A stretch of 64,000 nucleotides of DNA from assembly GCA_964558325.1 (NCBI GenBank), contig CAZLCX010000005.1:55283-119282 (forward strand), in the 5' to 3' direction. A program made the translations under genes and the position numbers. This document shows positions 1 to 8,836 of the stretch, in pieces. The number at the start of each line of letters is the position of its first letter. Within the stretch, counting starts at the first letter, position 1. Source of the DNA: Halonatronomonas sp964558325. GTDB lineage: Bacteria > Bacillota > Halanaerobiia > Halanaerobiales > Halarsenatibacteraceae. Under the pieces are notes generated by a model. That model was not told the origin of the DNA and searched no databases. It was given only the letters and a program-made list of their open reading frames with translations.

Positions 1-414
1 GCTGCAACTGTTGGCTGTTCTGCCCAGATGATTGGTTTTGCTGTGATAAGCTTTAAAGATAACGGTGTTGGAGGTTTGATAGCTCAGGGTTTAGGAACAT
101 CCATGCTGCAAATTCCTAATATTTTAAAAAAACCATTAATCTGGATACCACCAATTGTGAGCTCAGCTATTTTAGGACCAATTGCCACTGTTATTTTTCA
201 GATGAGAAATAACAGAATAGGAGCTGGAATGGGGACCAGTGGTTTAGTTGGTCAGGTAGCTACTTTTGAAACAATGGGTAGAACTGCTATTCTGCCTGTT
301 TTATTACTCCATTTTTTCCTGCCTGCAATTATTTCCTATATAATCTATAAATTAATGTCTAGTTATGGTTTTATCGAAGCTGGAGATCTTAAATTATCTA
401 AGGAGGCCAATTAA
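1..414 (+). CDS. PTS sugar transporter subunit IIC family membrane protein (C-terminal part)
   Basis: The frame is open from the first base of the window, so the true start lies upstream; an internal ATG at 28 is probably not the start. The visible 137 residues hold three to four hydrophobic segments and a Gly-rich stretch (GAGMGTSGLVGQ). I associate these with the PTS_EIIC_2 family, sugar-permease-like integral membrane proteins related to phosphotransferase IIC components. The substrate cannot be told from this fragment. The gene ends 3 bases before the next CDS, whose ribosome binding site (AGGAGG, 401-406) lies inside this gene, so the two are probably co-transcribed. Family assignment is from memory of motif patterns and moderately sure. 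Confidence 0.7.
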   Translation, partial: AATVGCSAQMIGFAVISFKDNGVGGLIAQGLGTSMLQIPNILKKPLIWIPPIVSSAILGPIATVIFQMRNNRIGAGMGTSGLVGQVATFETMGRTAILPVLLLHFFLPAIISYIIYKLMSSYGFIEAGDLKLSKEAN

Positions 415-417
415 TAA

Positions 418-1818
418 ATGGTTGAAGAGTATGACGTTGTAATAGTTGGAACTGGACCTACTGGAATCTTTACAGCAATGAAACTTGTAGAAGAAGAACC
501 TGCTTTAAATATTTTAATGATTGAAAAGGGTGCCGATATTGATAATAGAATCTGTCCAATGAAATCTGACCCTGGAAGTGGAAAGGGCTGCCAGGAATGT
601 GTTTCCTGTGCGATTGTTTCTGGCTGGGGTGGAGCCGGTGCTTTTAGTGATGGTAAATTGTCACTTTCTGCTGATATTGGTGGAAATTTAGAAGAATATA
701 TTGGCAGGGAAGAGCTTGAGCGGATGATTAAAATAGCAGATGATATTTATTTAGAGTTTGATGCTCCTGAAAGAATTTTTGGACCTAAGGATGATGAAAT
801 TCAGAAATTCAAAGATGAAGCTATCCGGGCAGGACTCAAATTTATACCGGCTAGATTACGTCACCTTGGAACAGGCCATACCAAGAATGTATTGAGTGAA
901 ATGAAGGATTATCTGGTTGAAAAGGGAGTAGAAATTAGATTTAAAACTAAAGCTACTTCAATAATAGTTGGTGATAACGAAAAAGTAAAGGGTATTGAGT
1001 TAGAAGATGGTACTAAAATCTCGACTAATTATGTTAGCGTTGCCCCTGGCAGAGAAAATGCCAGCTGGCTTGCCGAAGAAGTTAAAAGACTCAATATTAG
1101 TACCAGTTTAAATCCTGTTGATATCGGTGTCAGGGTTGAAACACCTGCTGCGATAGCTGAACCCCTTACAGATAAATTATATGAATCTAAGTTAATTTAT
1201 CAGACACCAAGTTTTGATGATAAAGTAAGAACTTTCTGTATGTCACCATACGGAGAAGTTGTTAGTGAAAATAATCAGGGTTTAATCACCGTTAATGGTC
1301 ACAGTCATGCTGATATCAAAACTGAAAACACTAATTTTGCTCTTTTAGTTAGCAAAACATTTACAGAACCTTTTAAAGAACCAATCACATATGGTCGGGC
1401 TATAGCTAAATTAGCAAATTTATTAGGTGGAGGTGTCCTTGTTCAGCGGTTAGGAGATTTATTAAACGGGAGAAGGTCCACTCCTACCAGAATGAGTAGA
1501 GGTTTAGTTGAACCAACCCTAAAAGATGCAACACCTGGTGATCTAAGCCTGGTATTACCCCATAGACATTTAACTGGAATAATTGAAATGCTAGAGGCCC
1601 TTGATGAACTTGCACCTGGCATGTATTCTAGAGATACTTTATTGTATGGTGTTGAAGTAAAGTTTTATTCATCGAGATTGGAAGTAACTCCAAACCTTGA
1701 AACGAGAATTAAGAACTTATTTACTGGCGGAGACGGTGCGGGAATAACCAGAGGGCTTATGCAGGCATCAGTCGCAGGTTTAATAATAGGTAAAGAAATT
1801 ATTTCCAGACAGGATTAA
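418..1818 (+). CDS. NAD(P)/FAD-dependent oxidoreductase (COG2509-like)
   Basis: 466 residues. The N-terminus has a Rossmann FAD-binding signature (VVIVGTGPTGIFTA, about residues 7-20), followed by a cysteine-rich stretch (CPMKSDPG...CQECVSC, about 43-62) and GGAGAFSDGKL, typical of the uncharacterised FAD-dependent dehydrogenases that resemble the BFD/GidA-like fold. The C-terminus carries a second FAD contact (FTGGDGAGITRGLMQA). It is expected to be a cytosolic flavoprotein; the substrate is unknown. AGGAGG lies 11 bases before the ATG. The gene follows the PTS-like membrane gene and is closed by a rho-independent terminator at 1851, so it ends a transcription unit unrelated to the his operon. 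Confidence 0.8.
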   Translation: MVEEYDVVIVGTGPTGIFTAMKLVEEEPALNILMIEKGADIDNRICPMKSDPGSGKGCQECVSCAIVSGWGGAGAFSDGKLSLSADIGGNLEEYIGREELERMIKIADDIYLEFDAPERIFGPKDDEIQKFKDEAIRAGLKFIPARLRHLGTGHTKNVLSEMKDYLVEKGVEIRFKTKATSIIVGDNEKVKGIELEDGTKISTNYVSVAPGRENASWLAEEVKRLNISTSLNPVDIGVRVETPAAIAEPLTDKLYESKLIYQTPSFDDKVRTFCMSPYGEVVSENNQGLITVNGHSHADIKTENTNFALLVSKTFTEPFKEPITYGRAIAKLANLLGGGVLVQRLGDLLNGRRSTPTRMSRGLVEPTLKDATPGDLSLVLPHRHLTGIIEMLEALDELAPGMYSRDTLLYGVEVKFYSSRLEVTPNLETRIKNLFTGGDGAGITRGLMQASVAGLIIGKEIISRQD

Positions 1819-1850
1819 TTAAGAGTAAAAAGTTTGATATTTAATCTATT

Positions 1851-1880
1851 AGCGCCAGCTTTATTAGCTGGTGCTTTTTT
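1851..1880 (+). terminator. Rho-independent terminator after the oxidoreductase gene
   Basis: A 10-bp stem (AGCGCCAGCT paired with AGCTGGTGCT, one G-U pair) with a TTATT loop is followed by a run of six T. It separates the oxidoreductase gene from the his promoter. Confidence 0.9.
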
Positions 1881-1893
1881 AGTAAATATAGTC

Positions 1894-1922
1894 TTGACAG
1901 GCAGGGTTTGATATGTTATATT
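1894..1922 (+). promoter_or_regulatory. Sigma-A-type promoter of the histidine operon
   Basis: TTGACA at 1894-1899, a 17-base spacer and TATATT at 1917-1922 give a near-consensus vegetative promoter about 50 bases before hisZ. I see no T-box or leader-peptide attenuator in the short leader, so histidine control, if any, is not evident from the leader sequence. Confidence 0.85.
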
Positions 1923-1973
1923 CTTTAGTGTGATAAAGAATTAAAGTAAACTTTATTGAGTGGAGGATTAATT

Positions 1974-3224
1974 ATGGAACTTAAATTGAATGGTTTGCCT
2001 GAAGGGATGGCATTTTATCTGCCAGAAAAAGCAAGGGTTTTAGATTTATTAAAGGATAATGGACAGGATATACTTGAAAGTTTTGGTTATGAGCCTCTGT
2101 ATGTTCCAGCATTATTGCCGTATTCTTTGGTTTGTTCAGGGGTTGATAAAGAGAAAGTTAAAAATTATTATAAATTAATTGATTATCAGGGAGATATATT
2201 AGTATTAAGACCGGAAATGACTTCAGCAATTGCCAGTTTAGTTGCCAGAGAACAGAATAATATTATCTTTCCAGCAAGATTTTATTATTATTCTTCTGTA
2301 TATCGTCATGAATCAACTCAGAGCGGTAAAGATAGGGAGATATATCAGTTAGGGGCTGAAAGATTTGGCGGCAGTAAAGATGCTGATATAGAGATACTTT
2401 TGCTTGTGCAGAAGATAATTGAAACTGCTGGTTTAGTTGATTTTCAGGTAGAAGTTGGAAATATTAATTTTTTAGAAGAGGTTTTTTCAAGCCTGGAATT
2501 AGGCGAAGAATTAATTAAGAAATTAAAAGCGAAACTGGCAAGTAGAGATCTAGTTGGCTATAGAAATATCTGCCTTGAGCTCAGTGAAGATAAGAAAGAA
2601 AAGCTATTGAAATTACTTGAGTTAAGAGGGGGACCAGAAATATTTGCTGAAGCAGAAAAGATTATAGATGGAAATAATAATTCATTAAATCATTTAAAGA
2701 AGATCTACGGAAGCTTAAAATTAATTGATATGGCTGAAAGGATAAATTTTGATCTGACATTAATGAGGAACTTAGATTATTATACAGGTATTGTTTTTGA
2801 AGTAATGTCACCTAATTTAGGATATAATATCTGTGGTGGAGGGCGCTATGATAAGCTATTATCAAGGTTTGGAGTAGAAAGTATTCCTGCAGTTGGCTTT
2901 GCAATTGGAATGGAAAGATTAAGGTTAGCTGTAAATGGTGGTAATAGTTTAGATAAAAGTAAACAGATAGAAATTTACATTTCAGAAGTTAATAATTTAG
3001 CCAGTTCTTATGAATTAATTGATAATTTACAGGAAAAGGGCTATGAAACCTTAGTTGGGTATGAAAATCTTAAAGATGAAAAATTGCTTAGTAATGAATT
3101 TAAAATAATGATAAATGAAAATGGTTCATTTGATATTTATATTGGAAGAGATAAGAGAAATTTTGAAAGGATTGTAGAGGTGTTAGATTATGTCGAAGCT
3201 AAATTTAAAGATAGCGATGCCTAA
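1974..3224 (+). CDS. hisZ: ATP phosphoribosyltransferase regulatory subunit HisZ
   Basis: A 416-residue paralogue of histidyl-tRNA synthetase's catalytic domain that lacks aminoacylation function and forms the regulatory half of a hetero-octameric ATP phosphoribosyltransferase with short-form HisG. Class II synthetase-like elements are visible: LRPEMTSAIA near residue 80, a motif-2-like FYYYSSVYRHE near 105, and a Gly-rich GGGRYDKLLSRFG near 295. The ATG at 1974 is chosen because GGAGG sits at 1962-1966 with a 7-base spacer; an upstream in-frame TTG at 1956 would place the start before that site. It is the first gene of the his operon and overlaps hisG by 35 bases. The next gene being the 218-residue short HisG supports the assignment. 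Confidence 0.95.
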   Translation: MELKLNGLPEGMAFYLPEKARVLDLLKDNGQDILESFGYEPLYVPALLPYSLVCSGVDKEKVKNYYKLIDYQGDILVLRPEMTSAIASLVAREQNNIIFPARFYYYSSVYRHESTQSGKDREIYQLGAERFGGSKDADIEILLLVQKIIETAGLVDFQVEVGNINFLEEVFSSLELGEELIKKLKAKLASRDLVGYRNICLELSEDKKEKLLKLLELRGGPEIFAEAEKIIDGNNNSLNHLKKIYGSLKLIDMAERINFDLTLMRNLDYYTGIVFEVMSPNLGYNICGGGRYDKLLSRFGVESIPAVGFAIGMERLRLAVNGGNSLDKSKQIEIYISEVNNLASSYELIDNLQEKGYETLVGYENLKDEKLLSNEFKIMINENGSFDIYIGRDKRNFERIVEVLDYVEAKFKDSDA

Positions 3225-3846
3225 AGGCCGATTATTTTCACAGGTACTTGAGGTTTGTAGTAATACTCCTTTAATTGGACAGGAAAATAATTTATCTACT
3301 TTATCGAGAAAATTAGTGCAGAAGATAGATGAGACAGGGAATGAATTTATGTTAACCAAGCCGGTAGATGTTCCGGCTTATGTTGAACATGGAGCTGCAG
3401 ACCTTGGTTTTACCGGGAAAGATGTAATTGCTGAAAAAGAAAGAAATATCTATGAAGTTTTTGATCTGGAGATAGGTAAATGCAGTCTGGTAGTTGCAGT
3501 TCCAAATAAACTTGGTTATGAAAAACCGGAAGAATTATCTGATAATTTAAGGGTTGCAACGTCTTATCCAAATTTAACAGCAAATTATTTCAATGGATTA
3601 GGAATCAAAGTTGAAATAATTCAACTAGGTGGTTCAGTTGAGCTTGCTCCCCTGGTTGATCTGGCTGATATTATTGTTGATATAACATCAACTGGAACTA
3701 CTTTAAAGAAGAATAATTTAAAGCCAATAGGAACAATTTTAGATTCTTCAGTAAGGATGATTGTAAATAGAATGAGTTATAGAACAAATTCCAGTCTTAT
3801 TGATGAAATAATCAATGGGATTAAATTAAATGTAGGGAGAAATTGA
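3190..3846 (+). CDS. hisG: ATP phosphoribosyltransferase catalytic subunit (short form)
   Basis: Catalyses the first committed step of histidine synthesis, ATP plus PRPP to phosphoribosyl-ATP. 218 residues is the short form, which lacks the C-terminal regulatory domain and depends on HisZ, encoded just upstream. Visible motifs include the N-terminal IAMPKGRLF, GAADLGFTGKDV, and the PRPP-binding loop DITSTGTTLKKNNL near residues 163-176. The start overlaps the end of hisZ by 35 bases, with GAGG at 3177, which suggests translational coupling and matched subunit production. It is followed by hisD after one base. Confidence 0.96.
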   Translation: MSKLNLKIAMPKGRLFSQVLEVCSNTPLIGQENNLSTLSRKLVQKIDETGNEFMLTKPVDVPAYVEHGAADLGFTGKDVIAEKERNIYEVFDLEIGKCSLVVAVPNKLGYEKPEELSDNLRVATSYPNLTANYFNGLGIKVEIIQLGGSVELAPLVDLADIIVDITSTGTTLKKNNLKPIGTILDSSVRMIVNRMSYRTNSSLIDEIINGIKLNVGRN

Positions 3847-3847
3847 T

Positions 3848-5143
3848 ATGGAGAAAATATATTTGCCAGAAGATAATAAAAGCTTGGATGACTTTTTGCA
3901 AAACAAAAAAGTTGATTACTCAGGAGAATTAATGGAAAATGTAAATAGAATAATTGAGACTGTAAAAAAAGATGGAGATAAAGCTTTATTTGATTTTACA
4001 GAAAAATATGATGGGATTAAATTGGATAAATTAGCTGTTGATAAAGAATTTTTAACGGCTGCTGAAATTGGAGATGAATTACTTGAATCTCTTAAAACAG
4101 CAAAAAATAGATTGGCTGATTATTCAAAAAGTCATATTAATAAAAGCTGGTATAAAGGCAATAAAAATGGTGGTTTTGTTGGTGAACAGATTACTCCTAT
4201 TGAGAGGGTAGGTCTTTATATCCCAGGAGGGAGGGCTGCTTATCCAAGTTCAGTATTGATGACGGCAGTACCTGCTTTAGTAGCTGGTGTTAAGGAGATA
4301 GTTGCTGTCTCTCCACCAGGGAGTAATGGGAAAATTAATCCTGTTGTTGCCAGGACTTTAAAATTATGTGGGGTTGAAGAGGTTTATTCTATTGGCGGGG
4401 CCCAGGCTATTGCAGCTTTAGCCTATGGTACAGAGACTATTAATAGAGTTGATAAAATAGTAGGCCCAGGCAATAAGTATGTAACTATGGCCAAGAAGTT
4501 AGTCTTTGGTCAGGTTGATATTGATATGCTGGCTGGCCCCAGTGAAGTGCTTGTAATTGCTGATGGAACAGCTGAACCAGCTGCTATTGCAGCTGATTTA
4601 CTGGCCCAGGCAGAACATGATCCTGAAGCCAGAGTTGTTTTGATTACAACTGAAGAAGATATAATTGTTAAAGTAGAGAATCAATTGGAAAAACAGCTTG
4701 AAATGCTGCAGACAAAAGAAACAGCCAGATGTTCCCTTAAAGACTATGGCTTAATTATAAAAGTAAAAGATTTAGATGAGGCCGTTGAAGTTAGCAATAA
4801 AATTGCCCCGGAACATCTGGAGTTGATAGTAGGTGAACCTTTAAAATATATTGATAGAATAAAACATGCTGGCTCGATATTTATTGGGAGATGGACACCT
4901 GAAGTTGCTGGAGATTATCTGGCAGGCCCTAATCATGTTCTCCCAACTTCTGGAACTGCCAGGTTTTCTTCGCCTCTATCAGTTAATGATTTTCTTAAGA
5001 GTTCTAGCCTAATCTATTTTACTGAAGAAGAGTTAAAAAGTACCTTTACAGATATTGAAAGGATTGCAGAATCAGAAAGATTGCCGGCCCATGCCAGTGC
5101 GGCCAGGATTAGGCTTGAAAGTTATGGTGATAAAAATGATTAA
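3848..5143 (+). CDS. hisD: Histidinol dehydrogenase
   Basis: Oxidises L-histidinol to histidine in two NAD-dependent steps, the last of the pathway; a cytosolic, zinc-dependent homodimer. 431 residues is the usual family length. The hallmark stretch around the middle is intact: ERVGLYIPGGRAAYPSSVLM, GGAQAIAALAYGT, VGPGNKYV and DMLAGPSEVLV, followed by the zinc-site region AEHDPEA and the C-terminal GPNHVLPTSGTARF. It starts one base after the hisG stop and overlaps hisC at its 3' end. Confidence 0.97.
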   Translation: MEKIYLPEDNKSLDDFLQNKKVDYSGELMENVNRIIETVKKDGDKALFDFTEKYDGIKLDKLAVDKEFLTAAEIGDELLESLKTAKNRLADYSKSHINKSWYKGNKNGGFVGEQITPIERVGLYIPGGRAAYPSSVLMTAVPALVAGVKEIVAVSPPGSNGKINPVVARTLKLCGVEEVYSIGGAQAIAALAYGTETINRVDKIVGPGNKYVTMAKKLVFGQVDIDMLAGPSEVLVIADGTAEPAAIAADLLAQAEHDPEARVVLITTEEDIIVKVENQLEKQLEMLQTKETARCSLKDYGLIIKVKDLDEAVEVSNKIAPEHLELIVGEPLKYIDRIKHAGSIFIGRWTPEVAGDYLAGPNHVLPTSGTARFSSPLSVNDFLKSSSLIYFTEEELKSTFTDIERIAESERLPAHASAARIRLESYGDKND

Positions 5144-6140
5144 GTTATCATCCAATGAAAATCCCTATCCATTAACTGACCAGGTGGCAAAAAAAGTTAA
5201 TCAACTTGCTTTAGAAGTAGCTTATAATAGATATCCTGATAAGACTTATACTGAACTTCGTGAGGCATTAAGTAATTATTCTGGTTTTCCGGCAGATAAA
5301 ATTATTGCTGGAAATGGTTCTGATGAGTTGATTTTATTAAGTCTCTTAAAATATGGTGGAAGAGATAGTGTGATGATATCACCAGCCCCAACTTTTGGGA
5401 TGTACAGCCATTATGCTGAGGTTACTGGAACTGAAATAAAGGAAGTACCTTATATCCTGGAAGATGATTTTATATTTCCAGAAGATAAAATTATGGAGTT
5501 TGCAAAAAGTTATGATAATGGACTAATATTTTTATGTTATCCCAATAATCCAACAGGCGAAAGACTGTCATTGAGCTGGCTGGCTAAACTTTTAGCTGCA
5601 ACTGATCTGATGGTAGTAGTTGATGAGGCCTATTATGAGTTTTCTGGTAAAACTGCTCTTGATTTGCTGGAAAATAATAAGAATTTAATAATTTTAAGAA
5701 CCCTCTCAAAAGCTTTTGGTCTGGCTGGGCTTAGAGTCGGTTATTTAATGGCCGACAGTCCAGTAATAGCCGGGTTAAATAGGATTAGGTCGCCATATAA
5801 TATCAGTAACTATAGTGCCAAGATAGCAGTTACATTAATGGGCTTTGAAGATGAATATAGAAAGCAGTGGATAGAAATGAGAAATGAGAGGATAAAGCTA
5901 GAAAGTTTTCTGGAGAAGCAGGCTGGCATTACTCCCTTTCATTCTGAAGGGAATTTTATTTTATTTAAGACAGAGAAAGATGAAGAAGAGATTAAGGATA
6001 AATTACTGGCAAGAAATATCATGATCAGATACTGGGATAATCTTGAAATATTAGGTAAGGCTTTAAGGGTAAGTGTTGGCCTGCCTGAAGAGAACCAATT
6101 GTTTAAAGAAGAGATCTCGTCAATTTTAGAGGGGGTTTGA
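5136..6140 (+). CDS. hisC: Histidinol-phosphate aminotransferase
   Basis: A PLP-dependent fold-type I aminotransferase that converts imidazole acetol phosphate and glutamate to histidinol phosphate. From the ATG at 5136 the protein has 334 residues and begins MIKLSSNENP, the normal start of HisC with its substrate-contacting SSNENP motif. GGTGAT lies 6 bases upstream; earlier in-frame starts (5124, 5055) would add residues unlike the family. NPNNPTGE, DEAYYEF and the PLP-lysine region TLSKAFGLAGLRVGY are intact. It overlaps hisD by 8 bases. Confidence 0.95.
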   Translation: MIKLSSNENPYPLTDQVAKKVNQLALEVAYNRYPDKTYTELREALSNYSGFPADKIIAGNGSDELILLSLLKYGGRDSVMISPAPTFGMYSHYAEVTGTEIKEVPYILEDDFIFPEDKIMEFAKSYDNGLIFLCYPNNPTGERLSLSWLAKLLAATDLMVVVDEAYYEFSGKTALDLLENNKNLIILRTLSKAFGLAGLRVGYLMADSPVIAGLNRIRSPYNISNYSAKIAVTLMGFEDEYRKQWIEMRNERIKLESFLEKQAGITPFHSEGNFILFKTEKDEEEIKDKLLARNIMIRYWDNLEILGKALRVSVGLPEENQLFKEEISSILEGV

Positions 6141-6142
6141 GA

Positions 6143-6742
6143 ATGGTTAAGCTAGAAAGAAATACAAATGAAACTGCTATTGAGCTTGAGCTGGATTTAT
6201 TTGGCGAAGGAGTGTATGATATAAATACTGGGATTGGTTTTTTTGATCACATGCTTGAACTCTGGTGTAAGCATGGTTTTATTGATTTAAAATTAAAGGC
6301 AGATGGGGATCTTGAAATTGATAAGCATCATACAGTCGAAGATATTGGGATCCTTCTTGGCCAGGCGCTGAATAAACAGTTAGGCCAGCGAGGTGGAATC
6401 ACAAGATTTGGTGATGTTACTCTACCAATGGATGAAGTGCTGGTTCAGGCGGTTGTTGATCTTGGTGGAAGATCGTATTATAAAAGCAATATAAAATCAG
6501 ATAGAACTGAAATAAATGGGTTTCCGATTGAACTTGTAGATGAGTTTTTTAGGGCCTTAACCAGTAATGGCTGTCTAAATCTACATTTAGTGGTGATCAG
6601 AAATGGTAATGCCCATCATTTAATTGAAGGTGTTTTTAAGGCCTTTGCCAGGGCTATGGATCAGGCTTTAAAACCTGATGATAGACTGGAAGGAAGACCG
6701 CTATCAACAAAAGGTAGTCTTGGAGAGAGTGGCAGACATTGA
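6143..6742 (+). CDS. hisB: Imidazoleglycerol-phosphate dehydratase
   Basis: Dehydrates imidazole glycerol phosphate to imidazole acetol phosphate, using two Mn2+ ions. 199 residues is the monofunctional length; it lacks the N-terminal histidinol phosphatase domain of the E. coli fusion. Metal-binding histidine clusters are present: GFFDHMLELWCKHG, DKHHTVEDIGI and NAHHLIEGVFKAFARA. The ATG at 6143 has GAGGGGG at about 6129-6135; an in-frame TTG at 6137 overlaps the hisC stop and is less likely. The stop overlaps the hisH start. Confidence 0.96.
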   Translation: MVKLERNTNETAIELELDLFGEGVYDINTGIGFFDHMLELWCKHGFIDLKLKADGDLEIDKHHTVEDIGILLGQALNKQLGQRGGITRFGDVTLPMDEVLVQAVVDLGGRSYYKSNIKSDRTEINGFPIELVDEFFRALTSNGCLNLHLVVIRNGNAHHLIEGVFKAFARAMDQALKPDDRLEGRPLSTKGSLGESGRH

Positions 6743-7350
6743 TCGGGATAATTGATTATGGTGCAGGCAATATTGGTAATGTCGAGAGGGCTTTTAAATA
6801 TTTGAATGAAGAGGCCTCTATAATAGATAGTGGCAAAGATATTAGTAATGACCTATCACTGTTAGTTTTGCCAGGGGTTGGTTCTTTTGCAGCAGGTATG
6901 GCAGGTCTTGAGAAAAGAAATTTAGTAAAACCGATAATTGAATATATAGAGTCAGATAAGCCTTTTTTAGGTATCTGTCTGGGCCTCCAATTGTTATTTG
7001 CAGAAAGCCAGGAAAGTGAGCTAAAATCAGGTTTAGGGATTTTTGCTGAAGAATGCTTAAGGTTTGATTCAGCTAAAATAAAAAGGGTTCCTCAGATTGG
7101 CTGGAATAAGATAGAGACTATTGAAGAATCAGGAGTATTTAATGAACTGCCTGATCATTATTTTTATTTTGTTCATAGTTATTTTGTGCCGGTGATTGCT
7201 GGTTTAACAGTTGCTAAGTCTGATTACGGCGGCCAGGAGTTTACAGCGATTCTTAATAGGGAGAATATCTGGGGGATTCAGCCCCATCCGGAAAAGAGTG
7301 GCAGGACAGGATTGAAGTTTTTAGAGAATTTGATTGGAGTGATTAAATGA
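6739..7350 (+). CDS. hisH: Imidazole glycerol phosphate synthase, glutaminase subunit
   Basis: A class I glutamine amidotransferase that supplies ammonia to HisF. 203 residues. The triad is visible: nucleophile Cys in FLGICLGLQLLF, and the His/Glu pair in GIQPHPEKSG. The start must be TTG at 6739, because the next residues are the conserved IGIIDYGAGNIGN; it overlaps the hisB stop by 4 bases, with GGAGAGAG upstream. It overlaps hisA by the ATGA stop-start junction. The HisF partner is two genes downstream. Confidence 0.96.
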   Translation: MIGIIDYGAGNIGNVERAFKYLNEEASIIDSGKDISNDLSLLVLPGVGSFAAGMAGLEKRNLVKPIIEYIESDKPFLGICLGLQLLFAESQESELKSGLGIFAEECLRFDSAKIKRVPQIGWNKIETIEESGVFNELPDHYFYFVHSYFVPVIAGLTVAKSDYGGQEFTAILNRENIWGIQPHPEKSGRTGLKFLENLIGVIK

Positions 7351-8057
7351 TTGTAATTCCAGCAATTGATATTATAGATGGTAAGGCAGTCAGATTAACG
7401 AAGGGTGATTATGATAGAAAGGAAGTAATGGACCAGGATCCTGTCGCCAGGGCTAAAGCATTTAAAGAAGATGGAGCCAGTGAAATTCATTTAGTCGATT
7501 TAGATGGTGCTAAAGCAGGTGAGCCAGTTAATCAGGATTTAATTGAGAAGATCTGTTCAATATCTGGAATAATAAGTCAGATAGGCGGTGGGATTAGAAA
7601 TTTTGAGTTTGCAGAAGCATATCTTGAATTTGCAGATGCTGTTGTGATTGGGACCGCAGCCATTAGGAAACCTGAATTGCCTGTTAAATTGGCTGAGGAA
7701 TATGGTAGTGAAAGGGTTATAGTAGGTCTAGATGCTAGAGAGGGTAGGATAGCTCTTTCTGGCTGGGAAGAGGAGACTGAAATACAAGTTGAAGAAGTAA
7801 TTGAGGATTTTATCAGTAAAGGAATTAAACGCTTTATTTATACTGATATTGATAAGGACGGGATGTTGGAAGGTCCTAACTTTGAGTATATTGAAAGATT
7901 GTTAGATTATGGAGTTGAAATTACCGCATCAGGTGGTATTACTACTTTAGATGACTTAAAAAAGTTAGATTCTATTGGTGTTAACAGGGCAATAGTCGGT
8001 AAGGCTATTTATAAAGGGATAATTGATGTTAAAAAAGTCTGGCAGGAGGGAATATAA
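7347..8057 (+). CDS. hisA: ProFAR isomerase (phosphoribosylformimino-AICAR phosphate isomerase)
   Basis: A (beta/alpha)8-barrel that isomerises ProFAR to PRFAR in the fourth step of histidine synthesis. 236 residues. The N-terminal catalytic Asp is in VIPAIDIIDGKAVRL, and the C-terminal half has the second catalytic Asp and phosphate-binding motifs YTDIDKDGMLEGPN, ASGGITTLDDL and IVGKAIYKG. It is distinguished from HisF by the DIIDGKAVRL start and shorter length. The start overlaps the hisH stop (ATGA), and the stop lies 1 base before hisF. Confidence 0.97.
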   Translation: MIVIPAIDIIDGKAVRLTKGDYDRKEVMDQDPVARAKAFKEDGASEIHLVDLDGAKAGEPVNQDLIEKICSISGIISQIGGGIRNFEFAEAYLEFADAVVIGTAAIRKPELPVKLAEEYGSERVIVGLDAREGRIALSGWEEETEIQVEEVIEDFISKGIKRFIYTDIDKDGMLEGPNFEYIERLLDYGVEITASGGITTLDDLKKLDSIGVNRAIVGKAIYKGIIDVKKVWQEGI

Positions 8058-8058
8058 G

Positions 8059-8835
8059 ATGTTAACTAAAAGGTTAATACCCTGCCTGGATGTTAAAGAT
8101 GGAAGGGTTGTTAAAGGAGAAAATTTTGTTGATTTAAAGGATCAGGGCGACCCAGTAGAGATGGCCAGGGATTACAATCTTTCTGGTGCTGATGAACTGG
8201 TTTTTTTAGATATTACTGCTACTAAAGAAAATAGGGAAACAATTAAAAATTTAGCAGTTAAAGTTTCAGAAACCCTTTTTATTCCCTTTACTGTTGGCGG
8301 CGGGATTAAATCAATTGCTGATTTTAAAGATTTAATTCAGGCTGGTGCTGATAAAGTTGCAATCAATTCGGCTGCTGTCAGAGAGCCTGATTTGATTACC
8401 AGGGCTGCCAGGGAATTTGGGAGTCAGGCTGTTGTTGTTGCTATTGACGCAAGAAAGAAGGCTTCTGGTTCTGGCTGGGAGGTCTTAATCAGTGGGGGCA
8501 GTAAAGAGACTGATCTAGATTTAATTGACTGGGCTCAGAAAGTTGAAGAACTTGGCGCTGGAGAAATTCTATTGACCAGCATTGATGCTGATGGAACTAA
8601 AGCTGGTTATGATTTAGAACAGTTAAAGGCTGTCAGCAATGTTATCGGGATTCCTCTGATAGCGTCAGGTGGAGCAGGTTCTCCAGAAGATTTATATGAC
8701 GCCCTGACCGAAGGAGAGGCTGATGCTGCCTTAGCTGCCTCTATCTGGCATCAGGAGATTTATCCAATTAAAGAATGCAAGAAATATTTATTGGCTAGAG
8801 GGCTTTCGATCAGGCCTGTTGGAGAGGGTGACTAA
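8059..8835 (+). CDS. hisF: Imidazole glycerol phosphate synthase, cyclase subunit
   Basis: A (beta/alpha)8-barrel cyclase that uses HisH-derived ammonia to form IGP and AICAR. From ATG 8059 it has 258 residues and starts with the family-typical LTKRLIPCLDVKDGRVVKG, with the first catalytic Asp. GAGGG sits 8 bases before this ATG; the in-frame start at 8023 inside hisA is rejected. The second catalytic Asp is in LTSIDADGTKAGYD, and phosphate loops are GGGIKS and ASGGAGSPED. Confidence 0.96.
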   Translation: MLTKRLIPCLDVKDGRVVKGENFVDLKDQGDPVEMARDYNLSGADELVFLDITATKENRETIKNLAVKVSETLFIPFTVGGGIKSIADFKDLIQAGADKVAINSAAVREPDLITRAAREFGSQAVVVAIDARKKASGSGWEVLISGGSKETDLDLIDWAQKVEELGAGEILLTSIDADGTKAGYDLEQLKAVSNVIGIPLIASGGAGSPEDLYDALTEGEADAALAASIWHQEIYPIKECKKYLLARGLSIRPVGEGD

Positions 8836-8836
8836 T